From contig NZ_CP034550.1 in assembly GCF_009498035.1 (NCBI RefSeq), positions 3,968,001 through 4,032,000 of the forward strand: a DNA stretch of 64,000 nt. Direction: 5' to 3'. Under the pieces are notes generated by a model. That model worked only from the letters and a program-made list of their open reading frames with translations. It ran no database searches and had not been told where the DNA came from. Made by a program: the position numbers and the translations under genes. Numbering within the stretch: position 1 is the first letter of the stretch; every line of letters begins with the position of its first letter. Below are positions 51,830 through 60,465 of the stretch, piece by piece. This stretch comes from Saccharothrix syringae. Lineage in GTDB: Bacteria; Actinomycetota; Actinomycetes; Mycobacteriales; Pseudonocardiaceae.

Positions 51830-52977
51830 ACCCGGTCCCCGTGACCCCGTTCCGCATCGACATCCCGGAAGCCGACCTGGCCGACCTGAGGGACCGCCTG
51901 CTGCGCACCCGCTGGCCGGACCCCGAACCGGTCCCCGACTGGTCGCAGGGCGTGCCGCTGGCCTACCTGCGCGACCTCTGCCACCACTGGGCCACGGCGC
52001 ACGACTGGCGCGCCACCGAACGACGGCTGAACGCGCTGCCCCAGTTCCGCACCGCGATCGACGGCGTCCACGTCCACTTCCTGCACGTCCGCTCCCCGCA
52101 CGAGGACGCCCTGCCGCTGGTGCTCACCCACGGCTGGCCCGGTTCGGTGCTGGAGTTCGAGCGGGTGATCCCGCTGCTGACCGAACCGGACGACCCGGCC
52201 GACGCCTTCCACCTGGTGATCCCGTCGCTGCCCGGCTACGGCTTCAGCGACCGCCCCGCCGAACCGGGCTGGACGGTGCAGCGGATCGCGGCCGCGTGGC
52301 GGGAGCTGATGGCCCGGCTCGGCTACGACCGCTACGGCGCGCAGGGCAGCGACTGGGGCACCAGCGTCACCACGAGCATGGGGCAGCAGGACACCGGGGA
52401 GCTGGTGGGCATCCACGTCATGCCGCCGATCGCCGCGCCGGACCCCGCCACGTTCGACGACCTGACCCCGGCGGAGGAGGCGGCGCTGGCCGACCTGCGC
52501 CGCGCCCAGGTCGACGGGTCCGGTTACGCCGAGCAGATGACGACCCGGCCGCAGACGGTCGGGTACGCGCTGACCGACTCCCCGGCCGGGCTGTGCGCGT
52601 GGATCGTGGAGAAGTTCGCCGCGTGGACCGACAGCGGCGGCGACCCGGAGTCCGTGCTGGGGCGGGACCGGGTGCTCGACGGCGTCTCGCTGTACTGGCT
52701 GACCCGCACGGCGGCCTCGTCGGCCCGCCTGTACTGGGAGAGCTTCCGGCAGGTCGGCGCGTGGTTCGGCGAGGCGACCGACGACGTGGTCGCGGTGCCC
52801 ACCGGGGCCACGGTGTTCCCGAAGGAGGTGCCCCGCCCGTCGCGGCGCTGGGCGGCCAACCGCTACCCCGACATCCGCCACTGGGGCGAACCCGACCGCG
52901 GCGGCCACTTCGCCGCGTGGGAGCAGCCGGACCTGTTCGCCGCGGAGCTGCGCGCGTTCTTCCGCCTGGTCCGCTAA
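51826..52977 (+). CDS. Epoxide hydrolase with N-terminal EHN domain
   Basis: A 383-residue protein. The EHN segment (FRIDIPEADLADLRDRLLRTRWPD) is followed by the alpha/beta domain with VLTHGWPGSVLEF (oxyanion block), the nucleophile elbow GAQGSDWGTSV (Asp) and the His near the end (DRGGHFAAWEQPDLF). Soluble epoxide hydrolases of this kind open epoxides with water, and some members lie in polyketide clusters. The start is GTG at 51826. Longer in-frame extension would run through the repeat and is unlikely. It converges on the LysR gene with a four-base overlap. Confidence 0.9.
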   Translation: MNPVPVTPFRIDIPEADLADLRDRLLRTRWPDPEPVPDWSQGVPLAYLRDLCHHWATAHDWRATERRLNALPQFRTAIDGVHVHFLHVRSPHEDALPLVLTHGWPGSVLEFERVIPLLTEPDDPADAFHLVIPSLPGYGFSDRPAEPGWTVQRIAAAWRELMARLGYDRYGAQGSDWGTSVTTSMGQQDTGELVGIHVMPPIAAPDPATFDDLTPAEEAALADLRRAQVDGSGYAEQMTTRPQTVGYALTDSPAGLCAWIVEKFAAWTDSGGDPESVLGRDRVLDGVSLYWLTRTAASSARLYWESFRQVGAWFGEATDDVVAVPTGATVFPKEVPRPSRRWAANRYPDIRHWGEPDRGGHFAAWEQPDLFAAELRAFFRLVR

Positions 52978-53879
52978 GCGGAGGCGGCGGCGCGCGCGAC
53001 GACGTCCCGCAGGTAGCGGTGCGCGGGGTCCTCGTCGTGCACGGGGTGCCACCACATCGCCTCCAGCAGCGGCCCGACCTCGAACGGGCAGGGCAGGACG
53101 CGCACGCCCAGCTCGTCCGGCAGCCGGTCGGCCAGGCGCCGCTGGAGCAGGGCGACCCGGTCCGTGCCGGCGACCAGGCCCGGCACGGTCAGGAACGTCT
53201 CGGTGACCACCTGCACGCGCGGCTCGATGCCGTGCAGCCGCAGCCGGCGCGCGGCGGGCGTGGAGGCGGTCGGGCCGTGGTAGGAGGCGACCCACGGCAT
53301 GGTGCGCAGCTGCTCGACCGTCAGCGAGGCGCCGACCTCGGCGTTGTCCGCGGACACCAGGCAGGCCCACTCGTCGCGGTAGAGGTCCTGGTGGGGCAGG
53401 TCCTGGAGGAAGCCGTGCGGCATCAGCAGCAGGTCGACCGCGGCCAGCGACTGCGGGACGGCGTCGACCACCTGCGGGGTGTTCGGGCTCAGCCGCAGCC
53501 GCGTGCCGGGTGCCTCGGCGGCCAGCAGCGCCGCGACGGTCGCGCCGAGCACGGCCACCCCGTAGTCGCTCACCAGCAGCGAGAACTCGCGGGTCGAGGA
53601 CGCGGGGTCGAAGTCGGCCTCGGCGGCGAAGACGCGCTCGACGCCCTGGAGCGCGGTCCGCGCCAGCTCCTTGAGCTGCGCGGCCAGCGGGGTGAGCCGG
53701 TAGGAGTTGCCGACCCTGGTCAGCAGCTCGTCGTCGAAGTGCCGGCGCAGCCTGGCCAGGTGCGCGGACACCGCGGGCTGGCTCAGGCCCATCCGCTCGG
53801 CCGCCCGGGTGACGCCGCGCTCCTGGAGCAGCGCGTCCAGCGCCACCAGCAGGTTCAGGTCGAGGCTGGTCAGGTTCAC
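52974..53879 (-). CDS. LysR-family regulator of the ring-cleavage operon
   Basis: A 301-residue LysR regulator. The HTH is LDLNLLVALDALLQERGVTRAAERMGLSQPAVSAHLARLRRHFDDELLTRVGNSYRLTPLA. The effector domain starts at about residue 92 and ends VHDEDPAHRYLRDVVARAA. The architecture resembles NodD/PcpR/LinR regulators of aromatic degradation. It is divergent from the cyclase gene that heads the catabolic operon, 109 bases away, so it is the probable activator. It starts with GTG. Confidence 0.87.
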   Translation of the reverse strand: MNLTSLDLNLLVALDALLQERGVTRAAERMGLSQPAVSAHLARLRRHFDDELLTRVGNSYRLTPLAAQLKELARTALQGVERVFAAEADFDPASSTREFSLLVSDYGVAVLGATVAALLAAEAPGTRLRLSPNTPQVVDAVPQSLAAVDLLLMPHGFLQDLPHQDLYRDEWACLVSADNAEVGASLTVEQLRTMPWVASYHGPTASTPAARRLRLHGIEPRVQVVTETFLTVPGLVAGTDRVALLQRRLADRLPDELGVRVLPCPFEVGPLLEAMWWHPVHDEDPAHRYLRDVVARAAASA

Positions 53880-53903
53880 AGCCGCCGAGGGTATCGGCCC
53901 CGC

Positions 53904-53918
53904 TGATGTCCGGCATCA
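53904..53918. promoter_or_regulatory. TGATG-N5-CATCA dyad in the LysR/cyclase intergenic region
   Basis: Perfect five-base arms with a five-base spacer in the only gap between the LysR regulator and the catabolic operon. LysR activators bind dyads of this general size near divergent promoters. Confidence 0.45.
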
Positions 53919-53988
53919 CCGATTGCATCTTTGCTGATGATCCAAGACGGTCGACAGTGAGGTGCGTCGCTCGAAGAGGAGGACCGAC

Positions 53989-54963
53989 GTGCCACCACCG
54001 CTCGACCGCGCCGACCCCGAGGGCGCCATCGCCGCCGCGGCCCGGCGCTGCTCCAACCGGCACCGCTGGGGTGCCGACGACGTCCTGGGCACGCTGAACT
54101 TCCTGGACGCGGCCAAGCGCCGCGAGGGCGCCGCCCTGGTGCGCCGGGGCGAGACCTTCTCGCTGGCCCAGCCGTTCGACGCGCACGGCCCGCAGCAGGG
54201 CTGGCGCCGCCGCACCAACCCGGTCCACACCATGCTCGACACGGGCCTGGACGCCGAGCGCGGCACCCAGGGCTTCCCGCACGGCTTCGGCGGTGCCGAC
54301 GACGTGGTCTTCATGCCGCTCCAGGCGTCGACCCAGTGGGACGGCCTCGGGCACGTCTTCGACCACGGCACCGCCTACAACGGCCGCCGCGCGGGCGACG
54401 TGGTGACCAGCGAGGGCGACCGGGTCACCGGCATCGAGACCGCCGCCGCGCACCTCGCCGGCCGCGGCGTGCTGCTGGACGTGGGCCGCGTGCTCGGCGA
54501 CGACGGCGAGCTGCCCGACGGGTTCGCCATCACCGCCGAGCACCTGGGGGCCACCGCCGCCGCGCACGGGCCCACCGCCCGCGTCGGCCGGGGCGACCTG
54601 GTGCTGGTGCGCACCGGCCGGCTCACCCGCGCCCGCCGGGAGGGCTGGGGCGACTACGCGGGCGGCGACTCGCCCGGCCTGTCGTTCACCACCGCGGACT
54701 GGCTGCACGGCACCGAGATCGCCGGCATCGCCACCGACACGTGGGGCTTCGAGGTGCGGCCCAACGAGTTCGACCACGCCTTCCAGCCCCTGCACCAGGT
54801 CGTCATCCCGCACATCGGCCTGTACGTGGGGGAGCTGTGGGACCTGGACGCCCTGGCCGCCGACTGCGCGGCCGACGGCACGTACGAGTTCTGGCTGACC
54901 GCCGCCCCGCTGCCGGTGACGGGGGCGGTCGGCGCCCCGGTCGCGCCCGTCGCCGTGAAGTGA
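53989..54963 (+). CDS. Cyclase-family (kynurenine-formamidase-like) metal hydrolase
   Basis: A 324-residue protein of the PF04199 cyclase family. The key block is STQWDGLGHVFDHGTAYNG, with the metal-binding HxxxD-type pattern. A second FEVRPNEFDHAFQPLHQVVIPHIGLYVGE block supplies the later His/Glu. Members include kynurenine formamidase and isatin hydrolase. It is the first gene of the operon, with an AGAGGAGG site before the GTG start. Seventeen bases separate it from the next gene. It may open a lactone or amide early in the pathway. Confidence 0.85.
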   Translation: MPPPLDRADPEGAIAAAARRCSNRHRWGADDVLGTLNFLDAAKRREGAALVRRGETFSLAQPFDAHGPQQGWRRRTNPVHTMLDTGLDAERGTQGFPHGFGGADDVVFMPLQASTQWDGLGHVFDHGTAYNGRRAGDVVTSEGDRVTGIETAAAHLAGRGVLLDVGRVLGDDGELPDGFAITAEHLGATAAAHGPTARVGRGDLVLVRTGRLTRARREGWGDYAGGDSPGLSFTTADWLHGTEIAGIATDTWGFEVRPNEFDHAFQPLHQVVIPHIGLYVGELWDLDALAADCAADGTYEFWLTAAPLPVTGAVGAPVAPVAVK

Positions 54964-54979
54964 CCCGGAGGAGATCCCC

Positions 54980-56110
54980 GTGCCCGCCGCGCACAACGCC
55001 CTGGTGATCGGCGGCGGCCTCGCCGGGACCGCCACCGCGGCCCTGCTCGCCGGGGGCGGCGTCGAGGTGGACCTGGTCGAGGTCAGACCGGACGTCACCA
55101 CCACCGGCTCCGGCATCACCCTCCAGGGCAACGCCCTGCGCGAGCTGCGCGCCCTGGGCGTGTGGGAGCGGGTCCGGGCCGAGGGGTACGGCTTCGACAG
55201 CGTGGGCCTGCGCGCCCCCGACGCCCGCGGCACGCTGCTGGTGGAGTTCCCCGACGCCCGCACCGGCGGCCCGGACCTCCCCGCCGCGATGGGCGTGCCC
55301 AGGCCGGCGCTCGCCCGCGTCCTGCACGAGCGGGCGGGCGAGGCGGGCGTGCGGACCCGCTTCGGCGTCACCGCGACGGGCCTGGCGCAGGACGGGTCCG
55401 GTGTGGACGTCACCTTCTCCGACGCCTCCACCGGCCGCTACGACCTCGTCGTCGGCGCCGACGGCATCCGCTCGGCCACGCGCCGCGCGCTGGGCGTCGA
55501 ACTGGAGACCCGCCCCACCGGCATGGGCATCTGGCGCGCGTTCGGCCCGCGCCCGGCCTCGGTCACCCGCACCGACCTCTACTACGGCGGCCCCAGCTAC
55601 ATCGCCGGCTACTGCCCGACCGGCGAGGACTCCCTCTACGCCTACGTCGTCGAGGACGCGCGGGACCGCTCCGCCCTCAGCCCCGAGCAGCGGTTGGCGA
55701 CCATGCGGGACCTCGCCTCCGCCTACCACGGCCCGTGGGACGACATCCGCGACGCGCTCACCGACCCGGCCCGGATCAACTACACCTGGTTCGAGACGCA
55801 CGTGCTGCCGCCGCCGTGGCACCGCGGCCGCGTCGTGCTGGTCGGCGACGCCGCCCACGCCTGCCCGCCCACCCTCGCCCAGGGCGGCGCGCAGGCGCTG
55901 GAGGACGCCGCCGTGCTCGCCGGGCTGCTGCTCGCCGCCGACGCCCTCGACGACGGGCTGCTGGACGCCTTCGCCGCCCGCCGCTTCCCCCGGGCCAGGG
56001 CCGTCGTCGAGGCGTCCAACCAGCTCGGCCGGTGGCTGCTCGACCACGAGCGGGGCGACGTGCCCGGCCTCATGGCCCGCATCGCCGCCCTCGTCTCCGA
56101 ACCCGCCTGA
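54980..56110 (+). CDS. FAD-dependent monooxygenase (aromatic hydroxylase)
   Basis: A 376-residue group A flavoprotein. NALVIGGGLAGTATAALLA is the GxGxxG FAD site at residues 6-24. The middle block DLVVGADGIRSATRRALG is the DG motif, and VVLVGDAAHACPPTLAQGGAQALEDAAVLA is the GD motif. These motifs define NADPH-dependent phenol hydroxylases. It is short for the family, with no C-terminal thioredoxin-like domain. It would add an OH ortho to an existing phenolic OH, preparing the ring for extradiol cleavage by the next gene product. The start is GTG after CGGAGGAG. Confidence 0.9.
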   Translation: MPAAHNALVIGGGLAGTATAALLAGGGVEVDLVEVRPDVTTTGSGITLQGNALRELRALGVWERVRAEGYGFDSVGLRAPDARGTLLVEFPDARTGGPDLPAAMGVPRPALARVLHERAGEAGVRTRFGVTATGLAQDGSGVDVTFSDASTGRYDLVVGADGIRSATRRALGVELETRPTGMGIWRAFGPRPASVTRTDLYYGGPSYIAGYCPTGEDSLYAYVVEDARDRSALSPEQRLATMRDLASAYHGPWDDIRDALTDPARINYTWFETHVLPPPWHRGRVVLVGDAAHACPPTLAQGGAQALEDAAVLAGLLLAADALDDGLLDAFAARRFPRARAVVEASNQLGRWLLDHERGDVPGLMARIAALVSEPA

Positions 56111-56126
56111 CGTGAGGACCACCGAA

Positions 56127-57065
56127 GTGACCGACCGCCTGATCACCCACCTGCGCCACGTCGACCTCGCCGTGCCCGACCTCGCCCGCCAGCGGGACTT
56201 CTTCACCGGCGCGTGGGGCCTGACCGCCGAGCACGGCGACACCGGCATCTCGTTCCTGGCTGCCGAGGGCTCCCCCGAGCAGTACGTGGTGCGGCTGCGC
56301 CGGGCCGCCGAGAAGCGGATCGACCTGATCGCCTTCGGCGCCGCCACCCCCGCCGACGTGGACGCCCTGGCCCTGGGCCTGGCCACCGCCGGCGTTCCCC
56401 TCGTCGGCGAACCCGGCGCGCTGCGCACCCCGGGCGGCGGCTACGGGTTCCGGTTCTTCGACAACGAGGGCCGCACCGTCGAGATCAGCGCCGACGTGGC
56501 CGTCCGGGACCACCGGAGGATCGAGGAGGGCGAGTCCGTGCCCGTGCGGCTGTCGCACGTGGTCGTCAACTCCGCCGACCCCGAGGGCACCGTGGCGTTC
56601 TACCGGCGGCACCTGGGCTTCCGGCTGTCCGACACCCTCGTGCACCCGCGCATGGGGGAGATGATGTGGTTCCTGCGCATCAACTCCTGGCACCACAGCA
56701 TGGCCGTCGCCCGCGGCCCGCACCCCTCGCTGCACCACGCCTCCTTCGAGCTGCGCGGCCTGGACGAGTACATGCGCGGCACCGGGCGGCTGCTGCGCGC
56801 CGGCGTGGAGAAGATCTGGGGCCCCGGCAGGCACCTGGCCGGCAACAACACCTTCAGCTACTTCCTCGACCCGCACGGCAACACCGTCGAGTACACCACC
56901 GAGCTGGAGCACGTCGACGAGGACACCTGGCACCCGCACCTCTACGACTTCTCCCGGCCGGAGGTCTCCGACCAGTGGGGTACCGCGAACGCGATGAACG
57001 AGTTCGTCGCGGCCAGGTCCTTCAACGACCCCGACGCGGGCCTGTTCACGGCCCCGCCGGTCTGA
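56127..57065 (+). CDS. Extradiol-type ring-cleavage dioxygenase, two VOC modules
   Basis: A 312-residue two-module VOC protein (LRHVDLAVPDLARQRDFF at the start, RLSHVVVNSADPEGTVAFYRRHLGF from about 142). The second module carries His144 (LSHV), His204 (HHASFE) and Glu255 (NTVEYT). These are spaced like the Fe(II) ligands His146, His210 and Glu260 of 2,3-dihydroxybiphenyl dioxygenase. It should cleave a catechol next to its hydroxyls. The GTG at 56127, with a GAGG site ten bases upstream, is preferred over a GTG fifteen bases earlier. It sits between the FAD hydroxylase and the FAH-type gene. Confidence 0.88.
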   Translation: MTDRLITHLRHVDLAVPDLARQRDFFTGAWGLTAEHGDTGISFLAAEGSPEQYVVRLRRAAEKRIDLIAFGAATPADVDALALGLATAGVPLVGEPGALRTPGGGYGFRFFDNEGRTVEISADVAVRDHRRIEEGESVPVRLSHVVVNSADPEGTVAFYRRHLGFRLSDTLVHPRMGEMMWFLRINSWHHSMAVARGPHPSLHHASFELRGLDEYMRGTGRLLRAGVEKIWGPGRHLAGNNTFSYFLDPHGNTVEYTTELEHVDEDTWHPHLYDFSRPEVSDQWGTANAMNEFVAARSFNDPDAGLFTAPPV

Positions 57066-57076
57066 TCGGGGGAACC

Positions 57077-58027
57077 GTGCGCTTCGCGACGTACGAGCTG
57101 GACGGCACCGCGCGGGCCGCGGTCGTCTCCGACGACGGCCTGCACGACCTGCCGACGACCGTGCTCGACCTGGTCCGGACGGGCCTGCCCGCCGCCCTGG
57201 AGGCAGGCGGTGCCGCGCTGCGCGGACCGGCCGTGCCACTGGACCGGGTCCGCCTCCTGCCACCGCTGTCCCCGCCGAGCATCCGCGACTTCGTGGCCTT
57301 CGAGGAGCACGTGGAGGGGGTGGTGATGAGCGTGTCGGGCGGCAGCGGCGTGCCACCGGAGTGGTACGAGGCGCCCACGTTCTACTTCACCAACCCGCAC
57401 GCGCTGCTCGGCGCGCACGACGACGTGCCGGTCCCACCGGGCTCGCGACTGTTCGACTTCGAACTGGAGGTGGCCGCCGTGGTGGGCCGCGACGGCGCGT
57501 CGCTGACCCCGGAGCAGGCCCGCGACGCCCTCTTCGGCTACACCGTGCTCAACGACTGGTCGGCCCGCGACCTCCAGCGCCGCGAGATGCGGGTCAACCT
57601 CGGCCCGGCCAAGGGCAAGGACTCGGCCACCACCCTGGGCCCGTGGCTGGTCACCGCGGACGAGCTGGAACCGTTCCGCGACGACGAGGGCTTCCTGGAC
57701 CTCGCCATGCGGGTGAGCGTCAACGGGACCGAGGTCGGCCACGACCGGCTGGCCAACATGGGCTGGCCGTTCGAGGAGTTGGTCGCCTACGCCTCGCGCG
57801 GCACGTGGGTCCGAGCCGGCGACGTGCTCGGCTCCGGCACCTGCGGCAACGGCGGCTGCCTGGCCGAGCTGTGGGGCCGCCGAGGCGCGCAGGACCCGCC
57901 ACCGCTGCGCCCCGGCGACGTGGTGGAGATGACCGTCGAGGGCATCGGCACCACCCGCAACACCGTCGTGCCGGGCACCGACCTGCCGCCGGTCCGCCCG
58001 GCCCGCCCCCGGCGGCGCACCCGGTGA
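57077..58027 (+). CDS. Fumarylacetoacetate-hydrolase-family protein
   Basis: A 316-residue FAH-fold protein. IRDFVAFEEHVEGVV, then FDFELEVAAVVG with the metal Glu pair, DWSARDLQRREMRVNLGPAKGKDSATTLGPWLV, and GSGTCGNGGCLAELWGR match the family. FAH proteins hydrolyse C-C bonds in beta-diketo acids or hydrate and decarboxylate ring-opened dienoates. In this operon it would process the product of the dioxygenase. It starts with GTG 11 bases after the dioxygenase stop. Confidence 0.88.
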   Translation: MRFATYELDGTARAAVVSDDGLHDLPTTVLDLVRTGLPAALEAGGAALRGPAVPLDRVRLLPPLSPPSIRDFVAFEEHVEGVVMSVSGGSGVPPEWYEAPTFYFTNPHALLGAHDDVPVPPGSRLFDFELEVAAVVGRDGASLTPEQARDALFGYTVLNDWSARDLQRREMRVNLGPAKGKDSATTLGPWLVTADELEPFRDDEGFLDLAMRVSVNGTEVGHDRLANMGWPFEELVAYASRGTWVRAGDVLGSGTCGNGGCLAELWGRRGAQDPPPLRPGDVVEMTVEGIGTTRNTVVPGTDLPPVRPARPRRRTR

Positions 58028-58251
58028 CCCGGTTGGACGGCGAGGTCGTAGTCGTCACCCGGCGAGCCCGCCCGACCGGCCTGGACCCGACCGACCTGAC
58101 CCGCGCGCACGACGTCAACGTGCGCGGCGCCCCCGGTCGCATTCCTGCCGGGCGACGAAGCCTCGTGCACCACCGGCGCCGAGATCCCCGTGGACGGCGG
58201 CGTGAAGTCCATCAGCGAAGCCGCGCGCCGAGCACCACCGAGAGGACAACC
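58024..58251 (+). pseudogene. SDR oxidoreductase remnant with internal deletions
   Basis: It starts with GTG overlapping the FAH stop (GTGA). LDGEVVVVT, the usual N-terminal strand of an SDR, is followed at once by unrelated sequence in place of the GGxxGIG cofactor loop. DLTRAHDVNVRG matches the mid-protein NVRG block. After a frame change near 58140, FLPGDEASCTTGAEIPVDGGVKS matches the C-terminal SDR block. About 75 codons remain of 250. It occupies the place of a dehydrogenase step in the pathway. Confidence 0.75.
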
Positions 58252-59409
58252 GTGTTCGAGTACTTCCCCGGCAACTACGTCTGGAACCTCAGCGTCGTGG
58301 CCACCCTCAACAGCGGCGGCCTGATCGACGAGGTCGACCGCGCCTGCCGCCCCCTGCGCGAGGCCGCCACCCGCGGCGAGGACGCGGGCACCGCCGAGTT
58401 CCTGCAAGCCTGGACCAACCTGGCCGACACCCTGGTCGCCCAGGCCGACGAGGCCGAGGAGGAAGGCCACCCCCGCACCGCCGGCCGGCTCTACGCCCGC
58501 GCCTGCAACTACCTGGCCCAGGCCGAACGGATGCAGAGCGCGTCCGCGCCCAACCGCGTGGCCACCTACCGGCGCTGCCTGGACCTGGCGCAGCGGTCCT
58601 TCGACCTGGCCGACCCCCGCACCACCCGGGTCGAGGTCCCGTTCGAGGGCACCGCGCTGCCCGCGTACTTCACCAAGGCGCCCGCCGCCGACCGCGGCCC
58701 CGCCCCGGTGCTGATCATGTGGAACGGCCTGGACAGCACCAAGGAGCACATGATCGCCTCCGGCGTGCACACCGAGCTGGCGGCGCGCGGCGTCTCCACG
58801 CTCATGGTCGACACCCCGGGGTCGGGCGAGGCGCTGCGCCTGGGCGGGCTGACCGCCCGCATCGAGACCGAGGGCTGGGCGAGCGCGTGCGTGGACCACC
58901 TGGAAACGCGCGACGACGTCGACCCCGCCCGGATCGGCCTGGCCGGGTGGTCCCTGGGCGGCTACTACGCGCCGCGCGCGGCCGCGTTCGAGGAGCGCCT
59001 CGCGCTGGTCGTGGCGTGGGGCGCGAACCACGACTGGGGCGCGGTGCAGCGGCGGCGCCTGGAGCGCGAGGGCGAGCGCCCGGTGCCGCACTACTGGGAG
59101 CACGTGCTGTGGGTCTGGGGTTTCGACGACCTGGACGCGTTCATCGAGCACGCCGACGGCGTGACGCTGGACGGGGTGGTCGAGCGGATCACCGTCCCGT
59201 TCCTGATCTGCCACGGCGCCGACGACCGCCAGATCCCGCTGGAGCACGCCCACCGGTCCTACGAGCAGGCGGTCAACAGCCCCAGGCGGGAGCTGCGGGT
59301 GTTCACCGCGGAGGAGGGCGGGGCCGAGCACATCGGGCTGGACCACCTGCCGCACGTGCGCGACTTCGTGGCCGACTGGGTGGCCGGGACGCTGGGCGCC
59401 ACCCCGTGA
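58252..59409 (+). CDS. Alpha/beta hydrolase (dihydroxypseudooxynicotine-hydrolase-like, C-C cleaving type)
   Basis: A 385-residue protein. A helical N-terminal domain (about 1-120, FPGNYVWNLSVVATLNSGG) precedes the alpha/beta core. The nucleophile elbow is GLAGWSLGGYYAPR, the acid/His part is ICHGADDRQIPLEH with GGAEHIGLDHLP. The layout matches 2,6-dihydroxypseudooxynicotine hydrolase and esterase-like FrsA relatives. It is the last gene of the catabolic operon, starts with GTG after GAGAGGA, and probably cleaves a C-C or ester bond in the ring-opened product. Confidence 0.86.
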   Translation: MFEYFPGNYVWNLSVVATLNSGGLIDEVDRACRPLREAATRGEDAGTAEFLQAWTNLADTLVAQADEAEEEGHPRTAGRLYARACNYLAQAERMQSASAPNRVATYRRCLDLAQRSFDLADPRTTRVEVPFEGTALPAYFTKAPAADRGPAPVLIMWNGLDSTKEHMIASGVHTELAARGVSTLMVDTPGSGEALRLGGLTARIETEGWASACVDHLETRDDVDPARIGLAGWSLGGYYAPRAAAFEERLALVVAWGANHDWGAVQRRRLEREGERPVPHYWEHVLWVWGFDDLDAFIEHADGVTLDGVVERITVPFLICHGADDRQIPLEHAHRSYEQAVNSPRRELRVFTAEEGGAEHIGLDHLPHVRDFVADWVAGTLGATP

Positions 59410-59451
59410 AGGCCGGTGGCGCGGACCGCGGTCGGTCCGCGCCACCGCGCG

Positions 59452-60072
59452 TCAGGACCGCACGACCCCGCCCACGACCGTGACCACCATCAGGCGGACC
59501 GCCTCGACGTCCGGCGTGCTCTCCCGGTCGGCGAACAGCAGGTGCGCGGCCCCGATCAGCGTGGGCGCGAGCGCCTCGACCACGGCGTGGTCCGCGATGC
59601 GCCCCAGGTCGCGCTCCGCCGTGAGGTAGTCCGAGATCAGCTGCACGGCCTCGGTCAGGACCGGCACCCCGGCCGGCCACACCCGGCGCAACCGGGTGCG
59701 CAACCCGTCCCGGAAGGTGATGAGCGCGACCACCGCGACGGCGACCGAGGTGAACAGGTCCCGCAGGGCGTCGGCGAGGTTGTCGACCACCGTGCCGCTG
59801 CCGGCGGTCGCGCGCAGCTCCTCGACGCGGGCGCTCACCCGCGCGGCGCGGGTGAGGACGAACTCGGCGAGGAAGGCGTCGAAGTCGTCGAAGTGGCGGT
59901 GCAGGACGCCTTTGGCGCAGTGCGCCTCGTCGGTGACCGCCCGGCTGGTCAGCGCGCTGGGGCCGTCGCGCAGCAGGACGCGTTCGGCGGCGTCGAACAG
60001 CTGCTCGCGCACATCGCGCAGGGCGAGTCCCGTTGGCACCGGCGCATCCTCCTCCCACGTGATGATACGCAC
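59452..60072 (-). CDS. TetR-family transcriptional regulator
   Basis: A 206-residue TetR protein. The HTH is REQLFDAAERVLLRDGPSALTSRAVTDEAHCAKGVLHRHFDDFDAFLAEFVLTRA. The C-terminal all-helical ligand domain is unremarkable. It starts with GTG at 60072 and converges on the hydrolase of the catabolic operon. No operator dyad was seen right at its start. The AGTGGGC dyads before the methyltransferase are about 355 bases away. Confidence 0.86.
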   Translation of the reverse strand: MRIITWEEDAPVPTGLALRDVREQLFDAAERVLLRDGPSALTSRAVTDEAHCAKGVLHRHFDDFDAFLAEFVLTRAARVSARVEELRATAGSGTVVDNLADALRDLFTSVAVAVVALITFRDGLRTRLRRVWPAGVPVLTEAVQLISDYLTAERDLGRIADHAVVEALAPTLIGAAHLLFADRESTPDVEAVRLMVVTVVGGVVRS

Positions 60073-60126
60073 CGCTCGATCTTCGTCCGCACCTCGTCGG
60101 CCGCCTGGACGCTCCGCTGCTAGCTG

Positions 60127-60310
60127 GGCTCGCTGTCGCCCGCCCGGCTCGCTGTCGCCACCTGGCTCGCTGTCGCCCGCCCGGCCTGCCGCTGACCGGC
60201 CTGCCGTCGTCCGACCCCGCTGCCCGGCCCGCGCTGCCTGCCCGACGTCGCCCGCTCGCCGCCCTGCCGCCGCCTGCTTGCCCGCCGCCCTGCCGCCGCC
60301 TGCCTGCCCG
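60127..60310. repeat. GC-rich tandem repeats between TetR and methyltransferase genes
   Basis: GGCTCGCTGTCGCC occurs at 60127, 60146 and 60164. A separate 26-base unit containing GCCGCCCTGCCGCCGCCTGC occurs twice at 60258-60310, differing by one base. The 300-base gap has no gene and is of low complexity throughout, in both strands. Confidence 0.7.
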
Positions 60311-60420
60311 CTGCCTGACCACTGCTGCCTGCCCACCGCCCTGGCGCCGCTGCCCGACCCGCCGCCCTGCCGCCTACCAGCCGTTCACCCCGGTTCTCCG
60401 CACCCCCCGTCGTCATCAGA

Positions 60421-60457
60421 TTGACGAGTGGGCGCTTGCCCACTCATAGTGGGCAGA
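60421..60457 (+). promoter_or_regulatory. Promoter giving a leaderless methyltransferase transcript
   Basis: A TTGACG -35 element (60421-60426), an 18-base spacer and a CATAGT -10 element (60445-60450) point to transcription starting at about 60457, which is the A of the ATG. No ribosome binding site precedes it. Confidence 0.6.
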
Positions 60458-60465
60458 TGCCCACT
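60426..60465 (+). promoter_or_regulatory. Two AGTGGGC-N4-GCCCACT operators over the methyltransferase start
   Basis: GAGTGGGC-GCTT-GCCCACTC (60426-60445) and AGTGGGC-AGAT-GCCCACT (60448-60465) are both perfect dyads with four-base centres and a 21-22 base register. The first lies within the promoter spacer and the second covers the ATG. Confidence 0.8.

Noticed and set aside
60120..60443. Minus-strand 107-codon open frame
   Set aside because: Low-complexity Ala/Gly/Arg/Gln sequence made by the tandem repeats, with no family signature or ribosome site.
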